From positions 806,001 through 870,000 of the forward strand of contig JAGTXZ010000005.1 in the NCBI GenBank assembly GCA_018398575.1: a stretch of DNA of 64,000 bases, given 5' to 3'. The stretch comes from Ampelomyces quisqualis (Eukaryota; Ascomycota; Dothideomycetes; Pleosporales; Phaeosphaeriaceae). Of this stretch, positions 46,778-55,862 are shown piece by piece. Under the pieces are notes generated by a model. It was given only the letters and a program-made list of their open reading frames with translations, did no database searches and had not been told where the DNA came from. Each line of letters opens with the position of its first letter. The stretch's first letter is position 1. A program made the position numbers and the translations under genes.

Positions 46778-47842
46778 ATGCGTCACGCCCTCACTCTCGC
46801 AGGCCTAGCCAGCCTCGCTGCATCCGCTCCTATCCAGCCCGCTGGAGATAACTGGTACATCAGCTACACGCCCTACTCTACCTACGGCGCGTATCCCGCC
46901 GCCATCGACGCATCATCTACGAATATCAACACGGCCGAAACAGCCCGTACGTTTGGTTTTCGGCCTTTTTTTTTCTTTTCTTCTTGTCGTGTATATATAT
47001 ACATATCTATTGCCGATTGGAAGACTAATTCTTCTGCACAGACCAACCCAGCGCGAACCTCGTCCGCGACTTGACTATGGCGCAGGATAGCAATTACGCA
47101 GTGTATCCGTCGTATAAGCCGTATGAGACGTACGAGCCGTATTCGGCGGCTGTTGAGGCTGCAGCGGCCCGGGTGGATGTCGGTACGTTTAGTCCTCCTT
47201 TCCAACGGTCTTTCGGGGCGTTTTCTTTTGGAAATCGGTACGTGGTTTGCGAAGGAGTGGCTGACGTGATTTAGGGAGGCGCACGGAGATGGATGGGGTG
47301 CGGGATGGTGCTGTGGAGATGGAGAGGGGTGCAATGGGGGATGGGGGTGGTGAGGTGATGGGAAGAGATGGGGCGATGGTGGGAAAGGACGGTGCTATGG
47401 CGCGAACGCACGATGCAACTATTTCCACCGACTTCTTACACACGATGCACCCCCCCTCCGTCTCCGAACCCAACGCCGAACTCACTCCCCTGGATCCAAG
47501 ATACCCCCGTTCGTCGCTGCCAGTGTATGATACCTATGAGTAAGTTTCTTTCTCTCTTTAGACGTCAGTGTTGTTGGAGGCAAGAGAGGTTTGTGTTAAT
47601 CTTGTGTTAGTCCGTACGAGAAATATGGTCGGTATAGCGGGGCTGCGGAGGTGGCGATGGATAGGGCGGGGATGGTGGGCGGGAAGATGGAGGAGAGGAA
47701 GATGATGGACCACGCAGAGATGATGGACCATGCAGAGATGATGGACCACGCAGAGATGATGGACCACGCAAATATGATGGACCACACAAACATGGACCAC
47801 ACACAAACAAAGCATGAAGCGCAAATGACACAAGACGAGTAG
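46778..47842 (+). CDS. Secreted protein with three tyrosine modules and a Met/His-rich tail
   Basis: Four exons, 46778..46946, 47042..47182, 47275..47539 and 47611..47842, encode 268 residues. The signal peptide is MRHALTLAGLASLAASAP. Three modules share a strict pattern, Y-x-x-Y-x-P-Y-x-x-Y-x-x-Y and then Ala-Ala: YISYTPYSTYGAYPAA (residue 27), YPSYKPYETYEPYSAA (residue 78) and YDTYDPYEKYGRYSGAA, which spans the last intron. Between modules 2 and 3 lies an acidic, Met-rich segment. The tail has five six-residue repeats such as MMDHAE and MMDHAN, then MDHTQTKHEAQM. I know no named family. It may be a wall protein, a metal-binding secreted protein, or a multi-core peptide precursor for the adjacent UstYa oxidase. 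No Lys-Arg site flanks the modules. Confidence 0.75.
47702..47791 (+). repeat. 18-bp tandem repeat, five copies, coding
   Basis: Five near-identical 18-bp units encode Met-Met-Asp-His-Ala-Glu and close variants at the end of the secreted protein gene; the last units change to Ala-Asn and Thr-Asn. Confidence 0.95.
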
Positions 47843-49159
47843 AGCCCAACCACATCGACGCTCCACACCCTCCGACCTGGACATACGAGACGGAAGCCCG
47901 CACAGCATTTCTTCACTCCCGCACCACAGTCCTTACTACATTGCTAGACTAGAATATACACGTCACTCCTTGCATCCCCGCACCTTTGCGCGCTGCGCGC
48001 TACTCAATAGATCTGTCCTCGAATACTACATGCACCCAGGCAGATGCAGAGAAATAGCAACCATTCCTGGTCGAAATCATTATCCTCTAGGGGTCGGTTA
48101 TGCACTTTTCTTGTTCGATTGTTGGTCTGGGATACACTGCGCGGCTATCCGGTGCCGCCTCCAAAAAATTATCCAGTGCACGAAGCGTTCACGCAGTGAC
48201 GTAGGCGCGTGGGAGTGGCAAACTACAATCCAATGTGTATTCACGTCGAGGGAAACATACCTATGCCCTGTCTTATCGCGCGATGAAGCAAACAGAATGA
48301 TACGTGCTGCACTCGACGTGCGTAGTGACCTTGTGGAATCGCCACTGCTGTACCCGTCTCAGTTCGCAAAAGTTATGTACATAACAATTTGACACGACAA
48401 GTGGTACGGGGCAGACTCGAACAAAGGGCAAAAATAATACCTCACCCGTTTCGAGGCTTTGATGGAGAGCGGGAGTAACCGCTGAGCGCACCCAGAGGTT
48501 TTTACTCCGGGATTTTTGGTATTAGAATATCCAACATTTAATTAATATATATAGACAGGATACATGAAAATTATAAAGGGACTTCCTAAGTGCATCTACT
48601 CCTTCGCAAACGATTTCCTGTATTCCGTACTGCTATGCTACAGTATTGTTGGGTTTACCAAAGCCTTTGGTAGCCTCCAGGCTCTCCTTTCAACAAGGTA
48701 AATTGGAGCGAACACTAGCCATATTGTGCATGCTTAGACATTTCCGAACTCATCTGTTTGTGCGTCTTTATCAATAGAAGTATAGCAGCATCTAAAGAGT
48801 AATTCTGTAGTCCTACAGCCTTCAGTGTTGTAACATGATATGGTATTGCTTGTCAAGATCTATCTACATCGTTCTGGAGTATACATTGTATTCCTATGTT
48901 CGCAGCATACTCTCTGTAGTTGTTATTGAAAGGCACTAAGAGCTGTTCGAGGGTCATTTACTCACGCTCACCTTGACCTTTGATGCAGTCACATTCACAT
49001 TCACCTTGAATTTAGGCGAACGAGCGTTTGCACTCTTAGTCACCCCCTCCCACAAATCTTTCCATAACCTCCAGAATCTTCAATCCCTTTGACCATCTCC
49101 AGCTCCAAATACTACCACTACTTTCTCGATACACCATCACATACCAATCATCAATCACA
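47843..49159. other. A+T-richer intergenic region with repeat copy 1
   Basis: About 1.3 kb without a supportable gene. Base composition becomes visibly A+T-richer from about 48500, with a TAATATATATAG tract. It contains the first copy of the 102-bp repeat. The last 100 bp are C/T/A-rich leader of the next gene. Confidence 0.55.
48428..48529 (-). repeat. 102-bp dispersed repeat, copy 1 (possible tRNA-related SINE relic)
   Basis: Identical over 102 bp to 50368..50469, in the same orientation, 1,940 bp apart. On the minus strand it carries GCGCTCAGCGGTTA, resembling a Pol III A box. About 55 nt downstream, just outside the identical core, lies TGTTCGAGTC, resembling a B box. Partial similarity continues on both sides (for example TAATATATATAG on the right). 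It does not fold as a tRNA, because no acceptor stem pairs. A SINE or another small structured RNA element is possible. Confidence 0.6.
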
Positions 49160-49900
49160 ATGTCGCGCGTCACCTCCAAGACCATCACAATGGTCCTCAA
49201 CTTCGCCGTCTACACCACCCTCATATCTTCCCGCATGACCGAAGGCGACGAGATATACGCCGCGCTCCGCTCCGCATTCTCCAGCATCCTCCCTCCCTCC
49301 CTCCACATCGTCATCTATCATCCCGAGCGCGACGAGAAAGTCCGTCTGGCATACGGCACGTTGAAACAGGGTGCCGAATACCGCATCACCATCGCCACCG
49401 AACGTCTCCAGGGCGCGGGCACGTCGTCTTCAGCCAGCATCAAGACGCGCGCAGATGTCGACGCGATTCTCGAGCATTGGAGCCTGAGTGATGCGCAGGA
49501 CATCCTTCCCGCCAGCATCGCGCCGCCCGGGGATGCATCCTCCTGGCCCAAGCGATTCACGGGCGCATTGAGGGCTTTGGCGGTCCGCAGCAGAATGCGG
49601 CATGAAATGGCGGTGTGGTATCTGGTGAAAGCGGTTGAGCTCAGGTGTGAGCGGGAGGAAGATTCGCCTGCGCAGTTGACTGCTGGGGATATTGGGAGGG
49701 CTAGGACGAGGATGATCGAGTTTTTGGCTGGTGAGGCGCTCGAGGTCATCGCGGATGAGCAGGCGAATGGGGTGTTTGTTGGGGGTTTGGCGGCGGCGGT
49801 GAAGGAGGTGGAAGAAGAAGAGGAAGAGGAGAGCACGGCTGGTGCTGTTGGTGGTCAGGGTGGGTGGGAGGTGCAATTGCCCATGCACCTTCGTAAGTAG
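49160..49900 (+). CDS. Hypothetical 246-residue protein in repeat-flanked island
   Basis: A single-exon gene with a clear ATG (MSRVTSKTITMVLNFAVYTT) and strong C-ending codon use. There is no signal peptide and no recognised domain. The N-terminal third has beta-strand-like segments (SLHIVIYHPERDEKVRLAYG) and the rest is helical with many Arg/Glu/Ala. Near the end there is a Glu run (EVEEEEEEE) and then Gly-rich sequence. It is GC-rich compared with the A+T-rich DNA on both sides, and lies between the two copies of the 102-bp repeat. Function unknown. Confidence 0.65.
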   Translation: MSRVTSKTITMVLNFAVYTTLISSRMTEGDEIYAALRSAFSSILPPSLHIVIYHPERDEKVRLAYGTLKQGAEYRITIATERLQGAGTSSSASIKTRADVDAILEHWSLSDAQDILPASIAPPGDASSWPKRFTGALRALAVRSRMRHEMAVWYLVKAVELRCEREEDSPAQLTAGDIGRARTRMIEFLAGEALEVIADEQANGVFVGGLAAAVKEVEEEEEEESTAGAVGGQGGWEVQLPMHLRK

Positions 49901-51563
49901 TTTCTGAAGTCTGTTCTTGTGTAAAGTACCCTGTATACTATCAGGTCATTGAAAACATCTCATCTGTTACACCTCATCACGATTTATACTTCTCGCCACT
50001 GCAAAATGCTGATCGTGAAGGCTACAAAGCTCACTTGTATTCTTCGCAATGCTCTTATGTGAGGCTTGATATGCATATATCAGACAGTTGTGGCACTGCC
50101 GCGGCGGTTGGCCTTCACAACGACAGGATATTTAGGATTAGCAGCCATGAACTCGTAGAGCTTAGTAGAAAGTGCTAGGTCAAATATTGCGCAAAGATAA
50201 ATAGCGATGTCTAGTCAGCAGACTTACATATACCATGTCGCTTATGCTCCATGAACCTTGTGATTCATCACAACTATCTGGCACTCACGGCCCGGAATAT
50301 ATACAGAAAGAGCAAAAATATGTCCAAAATCTATAGCAAAGTGACACGGATCAGGTTCGAACCAAGAGCAAAAATAATACCTCACCCGTTTCGAGGCTTT
50401 GATGGAGAGCGGGAGTAACCGCTGAGCGCACCCAGAGGTTTTTACTCCGGGATTTTTGGTATTAGAATACGCAACAATGAAGTAATATATATAGGCACAT
50501 TAAAGTCTTTTGCCAAAGGTGTAAGAATTGTTGTGAAAGTTGTCAAGTGGGGCCGTTGAGTTCAAGGTGAAGGGGAGTGACGTTTTGTGCAAACGCGCAA
50601 AGCAGCAATGCGCGCCCGCGCCTGCCCGCAGCGGTCCTAAGCCTACTTCGAACGGAAGAGATCAGATGCAATCAAATCATACTTGTGCTGGATCCTGAAT
50701 ATACTTAGTGACTATTGCTGAAAAATCTGTCGTTGAGATTTCGACCCAACGAAAGCTGCAGGTAGTTGTTAAGCTAGACCTTAATGTAGATAAGATCAGG
50801 GAATAAGCACATTCACTCTCAAGACTACATGCATGGCGAACATCCTGATATCTTCGGAGAGTGTTTGTGTTGTACAATAGCTAGTTACATAGCTTCGTAG
50901 TATTAAGTTTATACACGGCCTTAAATTCAAGAGTGAGAAGCATTGCTGCACTTGGACCGGATCGAATTCCTTGCTAGTGCTGAGGGAGGATTCTATGTGG
51001 ATATTCCTAGTGATATATGGTGGGAATAGTGGGACCTGAACAGTCCACAGTTGGGTCCAGATGGAAACAGTAGCAGGAATCGTTTAGTATGATAATTGGG
51101 TCAGATGTTGTCGCTGCTATAGCACCGCATCGTAACGCAAGCGTCGAGGGTGAATCGCACATATATAATAGCTCTTCCTACTAGCATCGATGTCGGAAGC
51201 TTGCAGCAGCAGAAGCCTGTTGAAACTTGAGCTATTATAGTCGTCTCCAGGATAGCAGATAACGATTTGGCGGTCCTCGTACTCTATACATATACATAAT
51301 CTACTACCTCTTAACTTGCAAGTGTTTTCCCCGTATAAGTCTCTAGCTTATAACATATTGCTTAGTGAGGTGCGCTGAAAGAGTGTTCGTTCGCTGTGTG
51401 GACGAGAAGTCTAGCTGGCTACGCATTTCCGCCAATACCTGGTCTCCCCTGTAATGTGGTAGTGTGTATACGCTTAAGCTATCGAAGGCTACCTGTCTTC
51501 TTGTCTGCGTGACGATGTATACTCTTCGCCATTAGAAGAACTATAACATTAATAACTTGGACT
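49901..51563. other. A+T-richer gene-poor region with repeat copy 2
   Basis: No frame of convincing coding quality. It contains the second 102-bp repeat and a second TAATATATATAG tract. It may hold decayed mobile DNA; no terminal repeats or transposase motifs were recognised. Confidence 0.5.
50368..50469 (-). repeat. 102-bp dispersed repeat, copy 2
   Basis: Perfect match to 48428..48529. On the minus strand the B-box-like sequence beside the core is GGTTCGAACC (about 50354-50363), closer to the Pol III consensus than in copy 1. The flanks differ apart from short similar tracts, so the perfect core suggests recent copying or conservation. Confidence 0.6.
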
Positions 51564-51911
51564 CTACTTGTATCCTCTATGCCACTCGCACTTTGCACCC
51601 CCAAAAATAGTGTTGCTATCTTTCGCCGTAGCCACAGTGTGCCATTCATCTAGTAGAGCCTGATAATCAATAGCACTGGACAAAGGAGATGTAACAACTC
51701 CTACAACAGGCTTCTAAGATGACCACATAGGCTTAACTACACTAAGTGTAGCACCAGCCTCTGCAGCCTGCCTAGCAGCATTTGAAGTAGCATGTTGTAC
51801 CTCTGTTTGTTTGTCTTTAGCCTTTGGATAGAAAGTAACAAGAGTTACTGGCTGGACTTCAGAATTGACTAGTCGAGTGAGAGCTGCGTCTGTCCACCCC
51901 TTGGTCTTCTT
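51564..51911 (-). pseudogene. Decayed coding frame with one TAG
   Basis: A 116-codon frame of protein-like composition begins in the last 43 bp of the ubiquitin-protease gene but in another frame. It contains QPVTLVTFYPKAKDKQTEVQ and, beyond an in-frame TAG at 51716..51714, SAIDYQALLDEWHTVATAKD. No ATG opens it. It may be the former end of the protease frame lost by a frameshift, or a fragment of a separate gene. Confidence 0.35.
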
Positions 51912-53433
51912 TTAACCCTCTGCGCAATACAATCTCCTACTGCTTCCTGTGTATAGCGTGGAACGCGTGCAGGACAAGGTTTCGTTCGAATCCTTTCATA
52001 AAAAATCATAACCGCATCAAACTCGGTCATCGGCTCCATTCTAGTTGAAACGTCCACCGGATTCACTGTCAATACGCTTTCTCCTTGCGCCACTCCACGC
52101 ACACGATTTCTCATGCCAAAGACTTGTGCGTCATCGCAAAACCACTCTTTCATTCCACCCTCTCCTTCTTTATCCTTTGTGTTCGAGTTTAGAACAGATC
52201 GAGGCATTTGCGTGATTCCAGCAACATAATGTCCAACATTAATCGTCGTACCTGCATGGTAAACCACGTGTTTGAGCGTGTATTGGACCTTGATTGGATC
52301 GGGAGGTTCGTTATTTTCGCTGCCGATGGTCATGTGCTGCGTAACGTCTAGGGTCTCGGGGATTTCTAGCGGATTGCGATTTTTGTACACATTCCCGTTC
52401 TCATCATATGCTTGAACGTAATTGAGCACATACAAGTACTCTGGGGCGGTGAGCCATCTCGTATAGAGAGTATGCTCACGAAGCGGCGTTTTGACCATAC
52501 TGCATTTCTCACAGTTCCTTTCGAGGTCATCGGTTAGGCTCCGGGCTATTGCAGCTGGAAGAGAATCAGGGGTGCCTGGGGGTTCAGCGCTTATGCGGAC
52601 TCCGAGTTCGTTCGTTGGGTTGACCGCGTGAGTGTAGTTGCAGTGTGTGCAGGTGTATGTTTGGACTACAGTGCGAGTGAAGAGGGAGTCGTATTGTGTT
52701 TTGCGTTTAGTGGGAATCGCTTTAACGGGTGTTCTGGAGAGCTTATCAGTTGAAGCTGTCAACATCCGTCAAAAAGATGAACTTACCTATGAGCATAGGT
52801 TTTCTCAATACCATCAAGAATGGTCTGGAAAAATTCGTCAGAGTCTTGTTGACTATCCATGTTTTCCGCATGAGCGTCTGATGTATACTTGAGTGTCTCG
52901 GCTGCAGTCAAATTTCGCCCCATTTGACTTTTCGCGCCTGCCAGGATTTCCGGCAGATTATGTGGCTCTCTGTAATTTCATCGTCTAGCCAGTTGGTGAA
53001 GACGATGCCAGCATGCATGATTGGCAGGTAGAGCATCTTGCTCGCCTGTCGCTGCATCAAGAAGGACGTCACCCCAATAACCACGAATCAAGTCTTTCAG
53101 CAGACATGGCACGCATCCCATGCCTTCTGCACCCAAACTCTTGATGGCTGGCTCATTTGAATATTTTGGTGGAGGCGCTTGGTTTGAATCCATCGTTGCT
53201 GCCGCACACGACCAGTTCTGCCCAGGGGCATTGTGTTGCATGATCCAGGCTATGAACTTTGGCAAGTGGAGTAGCATTTGTAAAGCGGCATTCTGGTAGC
53301 AAGTGTCCTTAACGTTGGAGAGGCCTCTGGGACGACGGTTCTGGCGAGTGATTCTCCACTGGCATGATCTGGTGATTTTGCTTGCTACAGCGTCTCGCCT
53401 ACGCTGCTCAGCGCTCTGTCGTGCGGGGGCCAT
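51869..53433 (-). pseudogene. Ubiquitin-specific protease (USP) gene with one in-frame TGA
   Basis: The frame from ATG 53433 runs through exon 53433..52787, then a 53-bp intron, then exon 52733..51869: 503 residues if the TGA at 52980..52978 (codon 152) is ignored. The Cys box is GLSNVKDTCYQNAALQMLLH with Cys 45. After the TGA the same frame continues with NLPEILAGAKSQMG and the USP motif DSQQDSDEFFQTILDGIE. Two CXXC pairs (YTCTHCNY and NCEKCS) form the zinc finger. The His box is INVGHYVAGITQMP followed by EWFCDDAQVFG. All catalytic parts survive, so one nonsense change is the only lesion I see. No splice pair of normal length removes it. It belongs to an accessory USP type in A+T-rich DNA and is probably a young pseudogene or a sequencing error. 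Confidence 0.7.
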
Positions 53434-53557
53434 TGAAGGCTGATGGCGTGGAGTTGCTGGAAATATGGATCAAAGGGATTTGACCGAATGTTTGATCGAG
53501 AACAAGCAAAATGAAGGATAATTGTGAGGTAAAACGTGTCACGCCAGATATAGGCAT

Positions 53558-54196
53558 TTAATGTGATATGGCACAATTGTTGAAGGACTTTGGGCGCGAC
53601 CTTGTTAGAGTGAAAGGCGATTCATCTCGTGGTGAAAGACCAAAAGGGCTACTTTGAGCTGGAGCATTGAATTGCTCCGCAAGAAAAAGAGAGGTATGAT
53701 GGCACTCGCAAAGCTTCGCGACAATTTGTACAGTCGCGTTTCCTGGCTCCAAGCCTAGTAGTGATTCGTGATCGTCTACCTACACATCAGAACATATCTG
53801 GTGCCGCCTGTCGACCTCCACAAGGTCAAGCAGCGTCGTGTGCAGGAGAATAGCCCTGCACTGAGTATACAATGTTGTTCTAGTGTTACAGGAGCTAATT
53901 GGCCAGTCTGTGATTCCCCTCAAGCGTGGCCTTGACCGATTGTAAATTGTTGCTAGACCTGGCTGGGTTATGATGTACGACGTGTCATTTCTCTTTCGCC
54001 TTGTTGATAGCTCTTTTACAAATACCAGCGGTCCAGAGAGGTCCATGCTCACAATGACAACCGAGTTGTCGTAGATCCATATTGAAGGGCTCTCTGTCCA
54101 CCAGCGTGGTTTCGGGTGAGATGCACTCAATTGTATGTGTCTCGAACTTGGTCTGCGCTTTAAGCCAGTAATGCTGATTGAGTGCAACAGATCATG
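53558..54196 (-). pseudogene. Open frame with one in-frame TAG, no start codon
   Basis: A continuous frame of about 212 codons broken only by TAG at 53782..53780. Before it: RWWTESPSIWIYDNSVVIVS, SMDLSGPLVFVKELSTRRKR and ILLHTTLLDLVEVDRRHQIC. After it: LGLEPGNATVQIVAKLCECH and QSSPFGLSPRDESPFTLTRS. No ATG opens the frame at its 5' end, and I recognise no family. It lies 124 bp upstream of the damaged protease gene on the same strand. It is likely a gene remnant. Confidence 0.4.
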
Positions 54197-54584
54197 TTAA
54201 GCTTATCTGAGTTCGTCGTGTATGCTAAATGTTTGGTCTAACGCGATCGATAGAGCTCTCCTGGCAGTCTTGCCCATGTGCAAATAACGTCTGTAATATG
54301 TGTGAATCAGTACTGCTGTGTATTAGTGTAGAAGAGGTGACACAAACAAAGATCGGAATTGGTGTTCTTGTCGATAGAAGAAAGGTGGAAGTGGAAGCGT
54401 GAAGTGGTCGCGATAGCTCGGTTCGGCAAGTCAAGCGGCGAGTCAATCGGAAACTGCGACCCACCTGGCACCTGCCCTCAACCACGTGCAATCACCACGA
54501 GCCTCGCTGCCAGTTCACAACCTTGGAAAGGTGCACGAAACCTGCCAAAAGTAATAGCAGCGCTGGACGCCTCCACGCGACACG
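54197..54584. other. Intergenic: Mso1 promoter
   Basis: A 388-bp stretch without a supportable gene, containing the leader of the Mso1 gene. Confidence 0.5.
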
Positions 54585-55424
54585 ATGTCGTCTTTCATGA
54601 GCAACATCCTCACGAATACCACGTCACGATACAACAACCTCCGCTCCAAGCTCCTCGACGGCGACACTGACGGCGACACCGAAGACGACTCGCACATTTC
54701 CAGAGTTCTCCGCGCATACTATACAGAGAAAGCTAGGCCATTCCCGCAATGGCTCCCACCCGACCCAAAGGCCCCCCAATCAGCACCGACCCAATTCGCA
54801 TCCTCGTCTGGACGGCAACAAGGGCAACAGCCACAGTTAGCAGGCCGCGGGGGAGGCCTGAGTGATCTTTGGGACACACCGCAACAGCAGCAGCCCCAGG
54901 AACCTCTCTCCCTGCGTCGTGGGCCAGGCCCTCGTGGAGGAGGGCGGCCATTGCAAGGACGGCCGGGCATGGGCAATTCTCTTACACCAGAACCACCGAG
55001 CCAGGGCAGGCCGCTGCCGAGCCAAAGAGCTGGAAGCTACCAGAGCAGCATTGGACCAGGAGCGCGCCAATCCTCAGAAGCGTCACCTGCCCCAAGCGCA
55101 GGGTCAGGCTCGACGGCGCAAGAGAGGCTCAAGGCGAGACTGTGGGGAAGATCTAACAGCCCAGCTCAGGGTGCGCCGCCCGACACCGGCAGTCAATCGG
55201 CCTCACGAATGGGCGCATACGACCGCAGCAACAGCTATGGAAGCACAGGCAGTGCAAGCAGTGGAGGAGGGAGGCAGCAGGGTTCGTCAAGCATGTCGTC
55301 GAACTCACCATGGGTGGGCAACGACGATCCCTATGGCCCTGGCTACGAGAGAGGCGCACCGCAACGGCGGCCTCCTGGTGGCGGTGGACGCGTTGGCCTG
55401 CCGAGCGGACCACGCATGCGCTGA
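54585..55424 (+). CDS. MSO1: Mso1-like Sec1-binding exocytosis protein
   Basis: One exon of 279 residues. The N-terminal 55 residues (MSSFMSNILTNTTSRYNNLR..., HISRVLRAYYTEKARPFPQW) match the Mso1 Sec1-binding segment. It is followed by LPPDP and then a long disordered Gln/Gly/Pro/Ser region that ends with basic Gly-Arg residues. In yeast Mso1 binds the SM protein Sec1 and the Rab Sec4 during vesicle fusion at the plasma membrane. The tail is longer than in yeast, as is common in filamentous fungi. The next gene is the Rab GAP Gyp7. Confidence 0.78.
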   Translation: MSSFMSNILTNTTSRYNNLRSKLLDGDTDGDTEDDSHISRVLRAYYTEKARPFPQWLPPDPKAPQSAPTQFASSSGRQQGQQPQLAGRGGGLSDLWDTPQQQQPQEPLSLRRGPGPRGGGRPLQGRPGMGNSLTPEPPSQGRPLPSQRAGSYQSSIGPGARQSSEASPAPSAGSGSTAQERLKARLWGRSNSPAQGAPPDTGSQSASRMGAYDRSNSYGSTGSASSGGGRQQGSSSMSSNSPWVGNDDPYGPGYERGAPQRRPPGGGGRVGLPSGPRMR

Positions 55425-55862
55425 GGAATCTTGGGGCCAGGCCAATCAGGTGCTTGGGCAGCTTGCGTGCACTGGAATGGTTCGGTATGTAGAGCATGGG
55501 AAGGCCCGAGAGCACGGCGTTATGGAGCAGAGGGCATACCTTTGGTTTAATGCAAATACTTCGAGATGGGATTGTACAGAGTTTCAAGCGGTTTCAACTA
55601 ACTTGTGGCACGATAGTCGTGACTCGTGACTCGTGATCGGAACCCCGCGCGTGGCGCCTGCGCCACAACACCGACGTCACCCGATTCACTAGCAGCTCGC
55701 AACCATCACCTGCAGCAGCATCTACTCGGTAGTGCTTCATGAGCGCGTCATCCTCCAAGTGCGCCGACATCTAGGCTCCTGGATCCATATCTCCCAATAG
55801 TAATCACGCAGACCGATATCCAAGACATCCATTATCCTCCAGTATCCCTATCGTTGCCCCGC
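55425..55862. other. Intergenic: Mso1 3' region and Gyp7 promoter
   Basis: A 438-bp stretch between two genes on the same strand; no supportable gene. Confidence 0.55.

Noticed and set aside
48350..48540. The repeat as a functional tRNA gene
   Set aside because: A- and B-box-like sequences exist, but no acceptor stem or proper T and D arms can be paired in either copy.
53030..53070. An intron that would remove the protease TGA
   Set aside because: Candidate GT-AG pairs are about 34 bp long or would delete conserved coding sequence; none has a good donor and branch site.
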